A stretch of 21,225 bases of DNA, from contig JABSPG010000015.1 in NCBI GenBank assembly GCA_013214445.1, forward strand, positions 5,983-27,207, read 5' to 3'. The translations under genes were made by a program, and so were the position numbers. Of this stretch, positions 1 to 7,154 are shown one piece after another. The notes beneath the pieces were generated by a model. That model was not told the origin of the DNA, made no database searches, and worked only from the letters and a program-made list of their open reading frames with translations. Source of the stretch: Ekhidna sp. (GTDB lineage Bacteria; Bacteroidota; Bacteroidia; Cytophagales; Cyclobacteriaceae). Numbering within the stretch: position 1 is the first letter of the stretch; every line of letters starts with the position of its first letter.

Positions 1-1275
1 AAAAAAGGTATAGCTTCTGTCCTATTCAACAAATCTTATATATATCTCGATCAAGGACAGAACGAAAGAGTACTAGAGATACAACTGCAAGCTCTACGAC
101 TAGAGAAAGAAATAAATAATGTCCCAGGAATCATTATCTCTAACAATGCTATCGGGAAAATCCTTCTCGACATAGAAAAGTATGATGAAGCAGAGAAATA
201 CTTGCTTTTATCAGATAGATTATTGCAAGAGAACCCATCGCCTTCCTATGAAGAAGACACAAATCTGTTCTTAGCCGAACTGTATTCAGCCAAAAAAGAC
301 TACAAAAAGGCCTACAAATATTTAAAACAGAGCAAAGCTAATTCTGATAGTCTCTATTCCTATAATAGCCTGGAAAGGTCCTTACAATTAAATGCGATTA
401 ATGATCTTGAAAAAAAAGAGTTGGAAATTCAAAGTTTAGACAATGAAAGAAAAACCAAAGATTTCGAATTAGCGCTAAAAGAAAACCAACTCTCCCTACA
501 ACGATTATTGATCATTTTGGGTGGATTAGTTCTTTTGTTCTTTGCGTTCTTTTCCTACTTCCTCCTAAAAACAATTCGTCAACTCAGAAATACACAACGT
601 GAGTTGATCAAAGCTGAAAAAAGAGCATCCCTTGGAATACTGGTTGCAGGATTAGGACATGAAATAAACAATCCTCTGAATTTCATCAGAGGAGGAGTTG
701 AGGGACTCAGAATGAGTGACAGGGACTGGACAAATGATGAAAAAAAACTGCTTAATGGCATTGAAACGGGAGTTTCAAGAACTTCCGAAATCTTGAAATT
801 ATTAAATCAATTTCAACGAGAAAACAGTGGGAAGGTCAAAAGATTTAATATCTATGACACCATTAAAGCCAGCATCAAAGATTTAATCAGAGAAATACCT
901 GATCAAGTCAAAGTGGAAATTGACTCCCCAAAAAATGACCTCTTTGTTAGAGGCTATGAAAATGACTTAAGGCAGTTGTTTTGTGAGCTAATTATCAATG
1001 GGATAGAGTCCATCGAAAAAGAAGGTAGCGTCTCAATCTCAATATCTTCCAACGATAATTCATGTATCGTGCAAATATCTGATGATGGTTCAGGTATAAA
1101 ATCTGAAAACAAAGCAGTAATTGAAAATCCCTTTTTCACCACCAAAGAAGGGAGCAGTAAAGGTTTTGGATTATACTTGGTCGATTACATCCTCAATGAC
1201 CATCATGGTAGTATTTCCTTTAACTCCAAAAAGGATCGGGGTACTACAGTCACCGTTACCTTGCCAAAGGCTTAG
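1..1275 (+). CDS. TPR-containing membrane sensor histidine kinase, 5' end missing
   Basis: The reading frame is open from base 1, so the gene starts left of the window; 424 codons are visible. Using window numbering, residues 1-~110 are helical and TPR-like (a KYDEAEKYL turn, then KDYKKAYKYL). A Glu/Lys-rich coiled coil follows at about 125-165, one membrane helix at about 169-189, then a HisKA dimerisation region with the H-box GHEINNPLNF (phospho-acceptor His220, codon 658-660). The HATPase_c domain has the N-box ELIINGIESI, the G1 box DDGSGIK (residues 361-367) and PFFTTKEGSSKGFGL as F/G2 boxes. This is the usual plan of Bacteroidota TPR kinases: a periplasmic TPR sensor, one membrane helix and a cytoplasmic autokinase. 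No receiver domain is fused at the C-terminus and no response regulator follows, so its partner lies elsewhere or upstream. The hydrolase gene starts 18 bp downstream and is probably co-transcribed. The signal it senses cannot be told. Confidence 0.92.
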   Translation, partial: KKGIASVLFNKSYIYLDQGQNERVLEIQLQALRLEKEINNVPGIIISNNAIGKILLDIEKYDEAEKYLLLSDRLLQENPSPSYEEDTNLFLAELYSAKKDYKKAYKYLKQSKANSDSLYSYNSLERSLQLNAINDLEKKELEIQSLDNERKTKDFELALKENQLSLQRLLIILGGLVLLFFAFFSYFLLKTIRQLRNTQRELIKAEKRASLGILVAGLGHEINNPLNFIRGGVEGLRMSDRDWTNDEKKLLNGIETGVSRTSEILKLLNQFQRENSGKVKRFNIYDTIKASIKDLIREIPDQVKVEIDSPKNDLFVRGYENDLRQLFCELIINGIESIEKEGSVSISISSNDNSCIVQISDDGSGIKSENKAVIENPFFTTKEGSSKGFGLYLVDYILNDHHGSISFNSKKDRGTTVTVTLPKA

Positions 1276-1293
1276 ATCACTTAAGAGAAAATC

Positions 1294-2250
1294 ATGAATA
1301 GCAATACTATGAAATTCCTTTGGTCCATCGCAGGGGTCATAGGTACTATCTGGCTTCTCATAATTGCAGCATATGGGTACAGAGATATTCCAGTGCATGC
1401 ACTAAAGGAAAAATATGGACAATTTCCTTCTGACTATCTTTCTTTAGATGGAATGAACATCCATTTTCGGGATGAAGGAACAAAAGTTGATTCAACTCCA
1501 TTGGTCTTAATTCACGGTACTGGATCAAGTCTCCATACCTTCGATGCTTGGGTAGAAAAATTACAATCGGATCGCAGAGTGGTAAGAATGGATCTGCCGG
1601 GATATGGTCTTACTGGTCCTTTTCCCAACCGTGATTACTCGATAGAAAAATACGTAGGATTCCTAAAAGACTTTCTAGAGGCTCAGAATATAGAGAAGTG
1701 CATTCTTGGTGGCAATTCATTGGGTGGTCAAATCTCATGGAGATTTGCTCTGGCATATCCTGAAATGATCGAAAAACTCATCTTGATTGATGCTGCTGGT
1801 TACCCATATAAAGCCGAAAGCTCTCCTATTGCATTTAGGCTCGCAAAAGTACCTATCGTTAAGAGCCTATTTACTTTCATTACACCAAAGTCCATTGCCA
1901 AAGCAAGCGTTGAGAATGTGTACGATGACAAATCAAAGGTTACCGATGAACTTGCTTTACGCTACTTTGAACTGACTTTGAGACCTGGAAATAGACAAGC
2001 TTTTGTCGATCGTTTTAATGCTCAAAGTAATCCTGAAGTCTACAAGGCGATTTCACAGATCAAATGTCCAACCCTGATCTTATGGGGAGAGAAGGATAGA
2101 CTAATCCCACCAGAATGCGCATATCGCTTCCAAGAAGACCTACCAAACGACACCTTAGTGATTATCAAAGGCAGTGGTCACGTTCCAATGGAAGAAGACC
2201 CTATCAAGAGTTTAGAAGTACTTAATGCTTTTTTAACTAAAAAGTCTTAG
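1294..2250 (+). CDS. Membrane-anchored alpha/beta hydrolase
   Basis: This 318-aa protein has the full alpha/beta-hydrolase signature. The oxyanion-hole motif HGTGSS is at 74-79, the nucleophile elbow GGNSLGGQ holds Ser142, the acid is Asp268 in LWGEKDRLIPP, and the base is His296 in GSGHVPMEEDP. Residues ~7-27 form a single hydrophobic helix without a clear cleavage site, so the enzyme is probably tethered to the inner membrane or exported with an uncleaved signal. Family members hydrolyse esters, lipids, C-C bonds or haloalkanes, and the substrate cannot be read from sequence. Met1 is used as the start, but Met6 (1309) is an equally good candidate because neither has a clear ribosome binding site. 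The gene follows the histidine kinase by 18 bp in the same direction, which suggests one transcript. Confidence 0.93.
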   Translation: MNSNTMKFLWSIAGVIGTIWLLIIAAYGYRDIPVHALKEKYGQFPSDYLSLDGMNIHFRDEGTKVDSTPLVLIHGTGSSLHTFDAWVEKLQSDRRVVRMDLPGYGLTGPFPNRDYSIEKYVGFLKDFLEAQNIEKCILGGNSLGGQISWRFALAYPEMIEKLILIDAAGYPYKAESSPIAFRLAKVPIVKSLFTFITPKSIAKASVENVYDDKSKVTDELALRYFELTLRPGNRQAFVDRFNAQSNPEVYKAISQIKCPTLILWGEKDRLIPPECAYRFQEDLPNDTLVIIKGSGHVPMEEDPIKSLEVLNAFLTKKS

Positions 2251-2316
2251 ACTAAAACATATTTTCACTATATTCGTAGTAGTATTACTATCATTATATA
2301 AACTAATACTATATAA

Positions 2317-2586
2317 ATGCGAATTGTTACTATCTTAATGACACTGCTTTTTCTGATTCCCACAGTGGGGATTTCAGGAAACATGTCTATTAGTGAAGGT
2401 AATGAGGAGCTTCGGATGGAAGTTTTACTACTTTCTATCCAAGAGTCAAATTCAAGAAGAAAACCAAAGGAGACTGTGGAAACAGTCTCTCTCGAGCCGC
2501 ACCAAATCATATTTAATGAACCTGATTATACTCCATATATCAGAATAATCGACAGACACATCTGGGTTCAATCCCTCCTTTTGTAG
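2317..2586 (+). CDS. Small putative secreted protein, 89 aa, unrecognised
   Basis: The frame encodes 89 residues starting with ATG after an AT-rich leader. Residues 1-~20 (MRIVTILMTLLFLIPTVGIS) look like a signal peptide, with a basic n-region, hydrophobic core and small residues at a possible cleavage site. The mature part is charged and has no Cys, so it is not a lipoprotein; I recognise no domain. It begins 66 bp after the hydrolase stop and lies 42 bp before another tiny frame in the same direction. A strong DNA hairpin (2470-2489) lies inside the frame. That could mean the transcript is structured, or that the frame is partly fortuitous. Confidence in coding is moderate and rests mainly on the signal peptide. 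Confidence 0.5.
   Translation: MRIVTILMTLLFLIPTVGISGNMSISEGNEELRMEVLLLSIQESNSRRKPKETVETVSLEPHQIIFNEPDYTPYIRIIDRHIWVQSLLL
2470..2489 (+). other. 8-bp hairpin with GGAA (GNRA-type) tetraloop
   Basis: GAGACTGT (2470-2477) and ACAGTCTC (2482-2489) are exact reverse complements separated by GGAA, a GNRA-class tetraloop. A G-U pair (2469/2490) could lengthen the stem to 9 bp. No T-run follows, so it is not a classical terminator. It lies within the 89-aa frame and could be a coincidence, an mRNA stability element, or part of an unannotated RNA. Confidence 0.4.
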
Positions 2587-2628
2587 TCCATCATTGACCC
2601 TTCATTTTACTTTATTAATCAAAAAACA

Positions 2629-2754
2629 ATGAACACAATGGATTACAATAACGATACCGATAACAATCACATTTATACACACCTAAGAATCATGGGATAC
2701 ATTGCTATCACCATCTTACTCACGGCATTTATTTTTACTGTTTCTAATCAATAG
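2629..2754 (+). CDS. Putative 41-aa single-helix membrane microprotein
   Basis: From ATG 2629 the frame reads 41 residues to TAG. A polar Asn/Asp-rich head (MNTMDYNNDTDNNH) is followed by one hydrophobic helix (about residues 22-38, GYIAITILLTAFIFTV) and a short polar tail, the plan of a single-pass small membrane protein. An A-rich stretch (AATCAAAAAACA) lies just upstream, as is common before Bacteroidota start codons. It sits 42 bp after the 89-aa frame and 16 bp before the 49-aa frame, so all three could be one transcript. No family is recognised. Frames this short can arise by chance, so coding status is uncertain. Confidence 0.45.
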   Translation: MNTMDYNNDTDNNHIYTHLRIMGYIAITILLTAFIFTVSNQ

Positions 2755-2770
2755 GCAGTTGAAAACGTCA

Positions 2771-2920
2771 ATGCTTGAGTACAGTAAACTGATTCTCAAG
2801 AAGGTAAGCTTTAGTAGAAGACTCCTACGAAAGGAGTATAAAAAATTCCGTTTAATACTCTCTGAAAGAGAAGGTTCTGATTTAAAGCAGTGGACAAGAG
2901 AGCATATCTTATCAAAATAG
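2771..2920 (+). CDS. Small conserved-looking basic protein, 49 aa (MLEYSK type)
   Basis: ATG 2771 opens a 49-aa frame beginning MLEYSKLILKKVSFSRRLLR, rich in Lys/Arg and predicted mainly helical, with no signal or membrane segment. From memory, without a search, short proteins starting MLEYSK...ILKKVSFD...LFRKE occur as stand-alone small genes in Cytophagales-like genomes; their function is unknown to me. A longer frame runs back in phase to TTG 2702, but the extra 23 residues overlap the preceding 41-aa gene and lack features, so ATG 2771 is preferred. The palindromic repeat that follows may end the transcript. Confidence 0.6.
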   Translation: MLEYSKLILKKVSFSRRLLRKEYKKFRLILSEREGSDLKQWTREHILSK

Positions 2921-2955
2921 GACGATCCTTAGTATATGATCTCAGAACTCTATTG

Positions 2956-3100
2956 AAAAAAAAGTAGCCTGTCTCAGAAGTGTCATTCTGAACGAAGTGA
3001 AGAATCTCTTGTATTGTAAAATATCTTATAATCAGTTAGTTGAGATTCTTCGCTCTCTCAGAAGGAGATATAAAGTAATGCTTTTGAGACAGCCTCTTTC
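2956..3100. repeat. Imperfect palindromic repeat (MITE/REP-like)
   Basis: The outer arms are AGCCTGTCTCAGAAG (2966-2980) and the complement of CTTTTGAGACAGCCT (3081-3095). The inner arms are GAAGAATCTC (2999-3008) and GAGATTCTTC (3042-3051), an exact 10-bp match around a 33-base loop. Between them, ATTCTGAACGAAG roughly matches the complement of CGCTCTCTCAGAAG, and the right arm carries about 11 extra bases. An A-run on the left (2956-2963) faces CTCTTTC on the right, so the transcribed element would also resemble a terminator. From memory, the ATTCTGA-CGAAG-GAAGAATCTC pattern is dispersed in many Bacteroidota genomes. No transposase is present. It fills most of the left half of the gene-free stretch 2921-3275; the rest (3101-3275) shows only a candidate promoter. 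Confidence 0.65.
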
Positions 3101-3193
3101 TGGTTTACTCTCCTCCAAGATTCAAATCAGCACCAACAATATTTAATACCCGACCGAAAGTCAAGCACATTTACCGAGCATCTGATTTTCTAA

Positions 3194-3223
3194 TTGGCCG
3201 ATGTTAGTTTCATGATAACTTGG
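3194..3223 (+). promoter_or_regulatory. Candidate Bacteroidota-type promoter for the S10 peptidase
   Basis: TTG (3194-3196), 19 bp, then TAACTTGG (3216-3223). This matches the Bacteroidota pattern (TTG, ~19-21 bp, TAnnTTTG) with one mismatch in the -7 box. It lies 52 bp upstream of the peptidase start and after the palindromic repeat, which fits an independent transcription unit. The pattern is short and degenerate, so chance occurrence is possible. Confidence 0.3.
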
Positions 3224-3275
3224 GAAAGTAAATGAACAACAAACACAATCAGTACCTTTTATTAGACCATAAGCC

Positions 3276-4763
3276 ATGAAGAAAGCACTTACCATCCTCT
3301 TGATTGCCTTTGCAATTAGTATCACTGCACAAGATAGAAGCATCCCTGCTGACGAAACAATAACTACCTCACATTCTGTAACTATAAAAGGAAAGTCAGT
3401 GCCCTACAAGGCTACCACAGGGACTCAACCAGTTTGGAATACTGAAGGAAAAGCTATTGCTGCAGTACACTTCACCTACTATGAACGTACAGATATCAAA
3501 GACAGGCCAAATCGACCATTAATCATATCATTTAACGGGGGTCCAGGATCGGCATCTGTCTGGATGCATCTTGCATATACGGGTCCTAAGATTCTCAAAG
3601 TGGATGACGAAGGATTTCCAGTGCAGCCGTATGGAGTAAAAGACAATCCAAATTCTGTACTAGATGTTGCAGATATTGTATTTGTAAATCCTGTTAACAC
3701 TGGTTATTCACGTATCCTAGATACTGAAAATACTGATCGGAGCTATTTTTTTGGGGTTAATGAAGATATTTCCTACTTAGCTGAATGGATTAACACGTTC
3801 GTTACAAGAATGAATCGATGGGAATCTCCAAAGTACTTAATTGGTGAAAGCTACGGTACCACCCGAGTATCCGGTTTAGCATTAGAACTTCAAAACAGGC
3901 AGTGGATGTACTTAAACGGAGTGATTTTAGTTAGCCCAACAGAACTGGGTATTCATAGCGGTCAAGGACGTAGAGATGGACCATTGGGCGCTGCTTTGCG
4001 AGTACCATACTTTACCGCAGCTGCGTGGTACCATGAAAAACTATCCGCAGATCTTCAGAGCAAAGATCTATTGGATGTGCTCGATGAAATTGAAAAAATA
4101 GCTATCAATGAACTGATGCCAATCATGACTAAGGGTGGATTTGCAACTTCAGACGAAAAAGTAGCGGCGGCTAAGAAGATGGCAAAATATTCGGGTATCT
4201 CAGAGAAGGCAATCCTTCAATACAACCTGGATGTACCTACTTCCTTTTTCTGGAAAGAGCTTCTAAGAGAGGAAGGCTTCACTGTTGGACGTCTAGACAG
4301 TAGGTATAAGGGGATTGATCGAACGGAAGGTGGAGATCGGCCAGATTTCAATTCAGAACTTACCAGCTGGCTTCATTCTTTCACTCCCGCCATCAATTAC
4401 TACTACAAGAATGTGCTCAACTATCAGACAGATATCAAATACAACATGTTTGGACCTGTAAGACCGTGGAATCGAGATGGAAACAACACAGGTGAAAACC
4501 TAAGACAAGCTATGGCACAAAATCCATATCTCCACACTATGATTCAAAGTGGATATTATGATGGTGCCACAAAGTACTTTGATGCTAAATACACCATGTG
4601 GCAGATTGACCCTAGCGGCAAGATGCAAGATAGACTTTCCTTTAAAGGATACAGAAGTGGTCATATGATGTATTTACGAAATGAAGATCTTATCTCTAGC
4701 AATGAGCATCTTCGAGAGTTTATTCAAAAAACTTTGCCCGGAAGCAAGTCTGCAAAGTATTAA
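3276..4763 (+). CDS. Secreted serine carboxypeptidase, peptidase family S10
   Basis: This 495-aa protein begins with a signal peptide (MKKALTILLIAFAISITAQ, likely cut before Gln19 or Asp20). The S10 landmarks are all present: the oxyanion-hole/substrate loop NGGPGSASVWMH (88-98), nucleophile Ser192 in LIGESYGTTR, catalytic Asp429 in SGYYDGATKYFD, and catalytic His463 in GYRSGHMMYLR. S10 enzymes remove C-terminal amino acids from peptides, usually at acid pH. Here the enzyme would act in the periplasm or outside the cell, probably in peptide scavenging. The length is typical for bacterial S10 members. No T9SS or other C-terminal sorting domain is visible. The elbow is GESYGTT rather than the more usual GESYGG, a conservative variation outside the triad. 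The next gene begins 37 bp downstream on the same strand. Confidence 0.95.
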   Translation: MKKALTILLIAFAISITAQDRSIPADETITTSHSVTIKGKSVPYKATTGTQPVWNTEGKAIAAVHFTYYERTDIKDRPNRPLIISFNGGPGSASVWMHLAYTGPKILKVDDEGFPVQPYGVKDNPNSVLDVADIVFVNPVNTGYSRILDTENTDRSYFFGVNEDISYLAEWINTFVTRMNRWESPKYLIGESYGTTRVSGLALELQNRQWMYLNGVILVSPTELGIHSGQGRRDGPLGAALRVPYFTAAAWYHEKLSADLQSKDLLDVLDEIEKIAINELMPIMTKGGFATSDEKVAAAKKMAKYSGISEKAILQYNLDVPTSFFWKELLREEGFTVGRLDSRYKGIDRTEGGDRPDFNSELTSWLHSFTPAINYYYKNVLNYQTDIKYNMFGPVRPWNRDGNNTGENLRQAMAQNPYLHTMIQSGYYDGATKYFDAKYTMWQIDPSGKMQDRLSFKGYRSGHMMYLRNEDLISSNEHLREFIQKTLPGSKSAKY

Positions 4764-4800
4764 TACTGCAATTTTAGGGCTACTCTTTTAGTTTACTCAA

Positions 4801-5970
4801 ATGATGAAGATTAGCCCGATCATCTTCCTCTTGTCTCTGACTGTTTTATTCTCTTGCTTCAGTCAAGTACCTGAAAATATAGGTTTAGTGACTATTGAGG
4901 ACGACAATAATTATGACGGTTTCGAACTTGTCGAGATTGATAGCAATCAACTATTTGTACTAGCTGAACATTGGCACAACATTCAGAGCGTACCAATGGC
5001 TACTTTGAAGACACTCAAATACCTACACAAACATGCCAATGTTCGAATTCTGGCCATAGAACAAGGTACCAGTGCCGCCATGATGATCAACAGTTTCCTC
5101 GAGACGGGTGATACTATCCGACTCAGGGAGATTGCAAGAAATACCATGTTTTGGGGACAGGAAAACTGGAGATTTTTTCAAGATCTTCGATCATTTAATC
5201 TCACTTTACCAGAAAACGATCGCGTTTATGTTTCAAGCATAGACATTGAATATAAAATGGAGTCTGCCATTTTCGTCATAAATGAAATGATCGCAGATCG
5301 CTCAATACCCAAAGAATTGAAGTCGACTGTTGGTGCGTTCCATGAACTATTTGAAAGCAAAAGATCACATAGAGAACAGTTTCAAGGACTTTCTGCAATG
5401 TTCTACTACGACAAGGAGCTTGTTGAAAGTCTTGTTTTATCGACAATAAATGAAATAGAACAGAAACAGGAACTCTACACAGATTTCTTTGGGGAAGATT
5501 TTGTGCTTTTTGCCACCATGATTTTGGAAATGGATGATGGCTTAACTTTTGATTACACGAATCCTAATTACAACTATAAATTTCGAGACCGTTTGATCTA
5601 CAGGAATTTCATTTCACTCATCGAAGAGAATCCTGAAGTTGGAGTCCTATGTGTGATCGGGATGAGGCATGCCACAAAAAACTCTTCCATATACAAACTT
5701 GACAACCTTTCCTTCTCACCACTGTACCAAAAAGTTTCCATAATCAAGGTTTCTGCACTCTACAATAAGATACTTACCTCCTCTGACTTAAAAAGATTCA
5801 ACTATAACTACCCAAACATCTTAAGGGAGAATCCAGCAACTTTAATCAAGCATACAAATGAAGATGCTGCGCTTCGTTCATCCAAGCTCTTCGATTATAC
5901 CTTGTTTGTGAATCAATCAGGAACACTGACACCTTTCCCTAACGTGTATAAAAGCGAATACGGAAAGTAG
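4801..5970 (+). CDS. Putative lipoprotein, erythromycin esterase/ChaN-like
   Basis: The 389-aa product starts with a lipoprotein-type signal: hydrophobic core followed by LFSC, placing the lipidated Cys at residue 19. After it comes LFVLAEHWHN (51-60), then a helix and ILAIEQGTSAA (83-93), and later IGMRHAT with His290. The E-H-x-H near a first strand, a second-strand Glu (AIEQ), and a late Gly-x-x-His resemble the metal/catalytic pattern of the erythromycin esterase and ChaN-like (TIKI/EreA-ChaN) superfamily. That assignment is inference from motif layout and is not certain; drug inactivation should not be assumed. It lacks the acidic surface-export signal seen after Cys in some Bacteroidota lipoproteins. 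The start is ATGATG; 4801 is used, and 4804 is equally possible. Its stop directly abuts the stop of the convergent Sua5 gene with no spacer. Confidence 0.75.
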   Translation: MMKISPIIFLLSLTVLFSCFSQVPENIGLVTIEDDNNYDGFELVEIDSNQLFVLAEHWHNIQSVPMATLKTLKYLHKHANVRILAIEQGTSAAMMINSFLETGDTIRLREIARNTMFWGQENWRFFQDLRSFNLTLPENDRVYVSSIDIEYKMESAIFVINEMIADRSIPKELKSTVGAFHELFESKRSHREQFQGLSAMFYYDKELVESLVLSTINEIEQKQELYTDFFGEDFVLFATMILEMDDGLTFDYTNPNYNYKFRDRLIYRNFISLIEENPEVGVLCVIGMRHATKNSSIYKLDNLSFSPLYQKVSIIKVSALYNKILTSSDLKRFNYNYPNILRENPATLIKHTNEDAALRSSKLFDYTLFVNQSGTLTPFPNVYKSEYGK

Positions 5971-6921
5971 TTAAACAGCCGCACGTTTTAACCTGTCATT
6001 TATAGCTCTTCCTAAACCTTCATCGGGTAGATATTCAGCCAAGACAAGTTCAATATGACTTTGATCCATCTTTCGAAGTGCAGAAAAAATATTTCTTGCA
6101 GCCTCTCCTAGATCACCTACTGAAGATAGAACTACTTGGTTACCCTCCGGAACGTTGTATTCTTTCTGATATGAAATGACGCCCGTGGTTTCTCTGTCCG
6201 CATTTTTTAGATTGGCTTCAATATTACCCATAATCATCTGTCTGCCAGGTGAATAATGAGATTTGAGCATTCCAGGTGCAGCAGGATTGGAACTCTCATT
6301 TACTTGAACCTTCACATCACCAACTAAGGCTTCAATATCTTCAACTTTGGTACCTCCCAAACGATATACCACGACTTCATCTTCTTCAAATCCAACAATG
6401 GTCGACTCTACTCCCACCTCTGAGCTCCCACCATCGAGGATATAGCTCAGCCTATCGCCCAACTGTGCTTGCACATGCTGAGCACTCGTTGGCGATACAT
6501 AGCCAAAAGGATTTGCACTAGGTGCTGCAAGAGGAAAAGACAGAGTAGAAAGCAGTTCTCTTGCAATTGGATGTCTGGGAATTCTGACCGCAACACGACT
6601 TAAGCCTGAGGTAAGTAAATCCGGGACAAGCTCCTGTTTATCTAAGAGAAATGTAAGCGGACCAGGCCAAAAGGCCTCTGCAAGGATTTTCGCCTGATGG
6701 GGTATCTTTTTTACAATACGCTGTACTTTATCAAAGGTATCTACATGCGCGATTAGTGGATCAAATTTTGGCCGATTCTTAGCTTCATAGATCTTCAAGA
6801 TTGCGCCTTCATCCAGAGCATTTCCTGCCAGTCCATATACAGTTTCTGTTGGTATCGCCACTATCTCTCCATTGGAAAGAAGCTTATTTGCTTTTTTTAT
6901 ATCGTTTCCGATCTCGGCCAT
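5971..6921 (-). CDS. tsaC: L-threonylcarbamoyladenylate synthase (Sua5/YrdC/TsaC type)
   Basis: This 316-aa enzyme makes threonylcarbamoyl-AMP from Thr, bicarbonate and ATP, the first step of the universal tRNA modification t6A at A37 of ANN-decoding tRNAs. The YrdC domain shows IPTETVYGLA (23-32), the nucleotide/substrate motif KNRPKFDPLI (48-57, KxRxxxxP form), FWPGPLTFLL (84-93) and APSANPFGYVSPT (133-145). After a linker comes the Sua5 C-terminal domain, recognised by PGMLKSHYSPGR (216-227), so this is the long two-domain form and not short TsaC. ATG 6921 gives an N-terminus that aligns well with the family. It is a housekeeping gene that converges, with no gap, on the lipoprotein gene to its left and diverges from a 51-aa membrane protein gene to its right. 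Confidence 0.96.
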   Translation of the reverse strand: MAEIGNDIKKANKLLSNGEIVAIPTETVYGLAGNALDEGAILKIYEAKNRPKFDPLIAHVDTFDKVQRIVKKIPHQAKILAEAFWPGPLTFLLDKQELVPDLLTSGLSRVAVRIPRHPIARELLSTLSFPLAAPSANPFGYVSPTSAQHVQAQLGDRLSYILDGGSSEVGVESTIVGFEEDEVVVYRLGGTKVEDIEALVGDVKVQVNESSNPAAPGMLKSHYSPGRQMIMGNIEANLKNADRETTGVISYQKEYNVPEGNQVVLSSVGDLGEAARNIFSALRKMDQSHIELVLAEYLPDEGLGRAINDRLKRAAV

Positions 6922-6951
6922 TCGGGCGCAAAGATGAATGAAGATTTGCTA

Positions 6952-6983
6952 TTTGTCGCGGATGATCTAAATACTTATTTTCG
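6952..6983 (+). promoter_or_regulatory. Candidate Bacteroidota-type promoter for the 51-aa protein
   Basis: TTTG (6952-6955), 20 bp, then TATTTTCG (6976-6983), which matches TAnnTTTG except for one base. Transcription from it would begin around 6990, leaving a leader of under 15 bases before ATG 6999. The spacing and both boxes fit the known Bacteroidota pattern, and the correct placement supports the small gene being real. Confidence 0.4.
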
Positions 6984-6998
6984 TTGAAAACCTACAAG

Positions 6999-7154
6999 AT
7001 GAATGCACAAACAAGAAAAACCTTAAGAATAATCTCAATCATTCTAGCGCTTTTAATCATCCTTATGGATCTTGGCATATTACCAAACGTGATCAACTAC
7101 CACTTCTGGGTAATGGTGATCGCTTATTTTTTATTGGTTTTAAGCTTACGCTAG
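6999..7154 (+). CDS. 51-aa two-helix membrane protein
   Basis: From ATG 6999 the frame encodes 51 residues. A short basic head (MNAQTRKTLR) is followed by a hydrophobic helix (about 11-24, IISIILALLIILMD), a turn containing Pro29, then NYHFWVMVIAYFLLVLSL as a second helix. The basic head predicts both ends in the cytoplasm. I do not know a function, although small proteins of this shape are common beside housekeeping genes in Bacteroidota. A promoter-like sequence lies correctly upstream. Its stop TAG (7152-7154) shares the palindrome CTAG with the stop of the convergent 926-aa gene, a 4-bp tail-to-tail overlap. Composition is typical of real membrane proteins, so coding is likely. Confidence 0.65.
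   Translation: MNAQTRKTLRIISIILALLIILMDLGILPNVINYHFWVMVIAYFLLVLSLR

Noticed and set aside
202..1275. Histidine kinase as a complete 357-aa gene starting at TTG 202
   Set aside because: The frame is open back to base 1 and the upstream part continues the TPR helices, so the gene is truncated by the window edge.
2281..2310. AGTATTA / TAATACT inverted repeat upstream of the 89-aa gene as an operator
   Set aside because: A 7-bp arm pair in very AT-rich DNA is expected by chance, and no promoter boxes fit around it.
2702..2920. 72-aa version of the 49-aa gene starting at TTG 2702
   Set aside because: It overlaps the 41-aa frame and the added residues are unremarkable; ATG 2771 gives a compact protein beginning with the recognised MLEYSK.
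6934..6987. 17-aa frame in the spacer between Sua5 and the 51-aa gene
   Set aside because: Too short to support and it overlaps the candidate promoter boxes.
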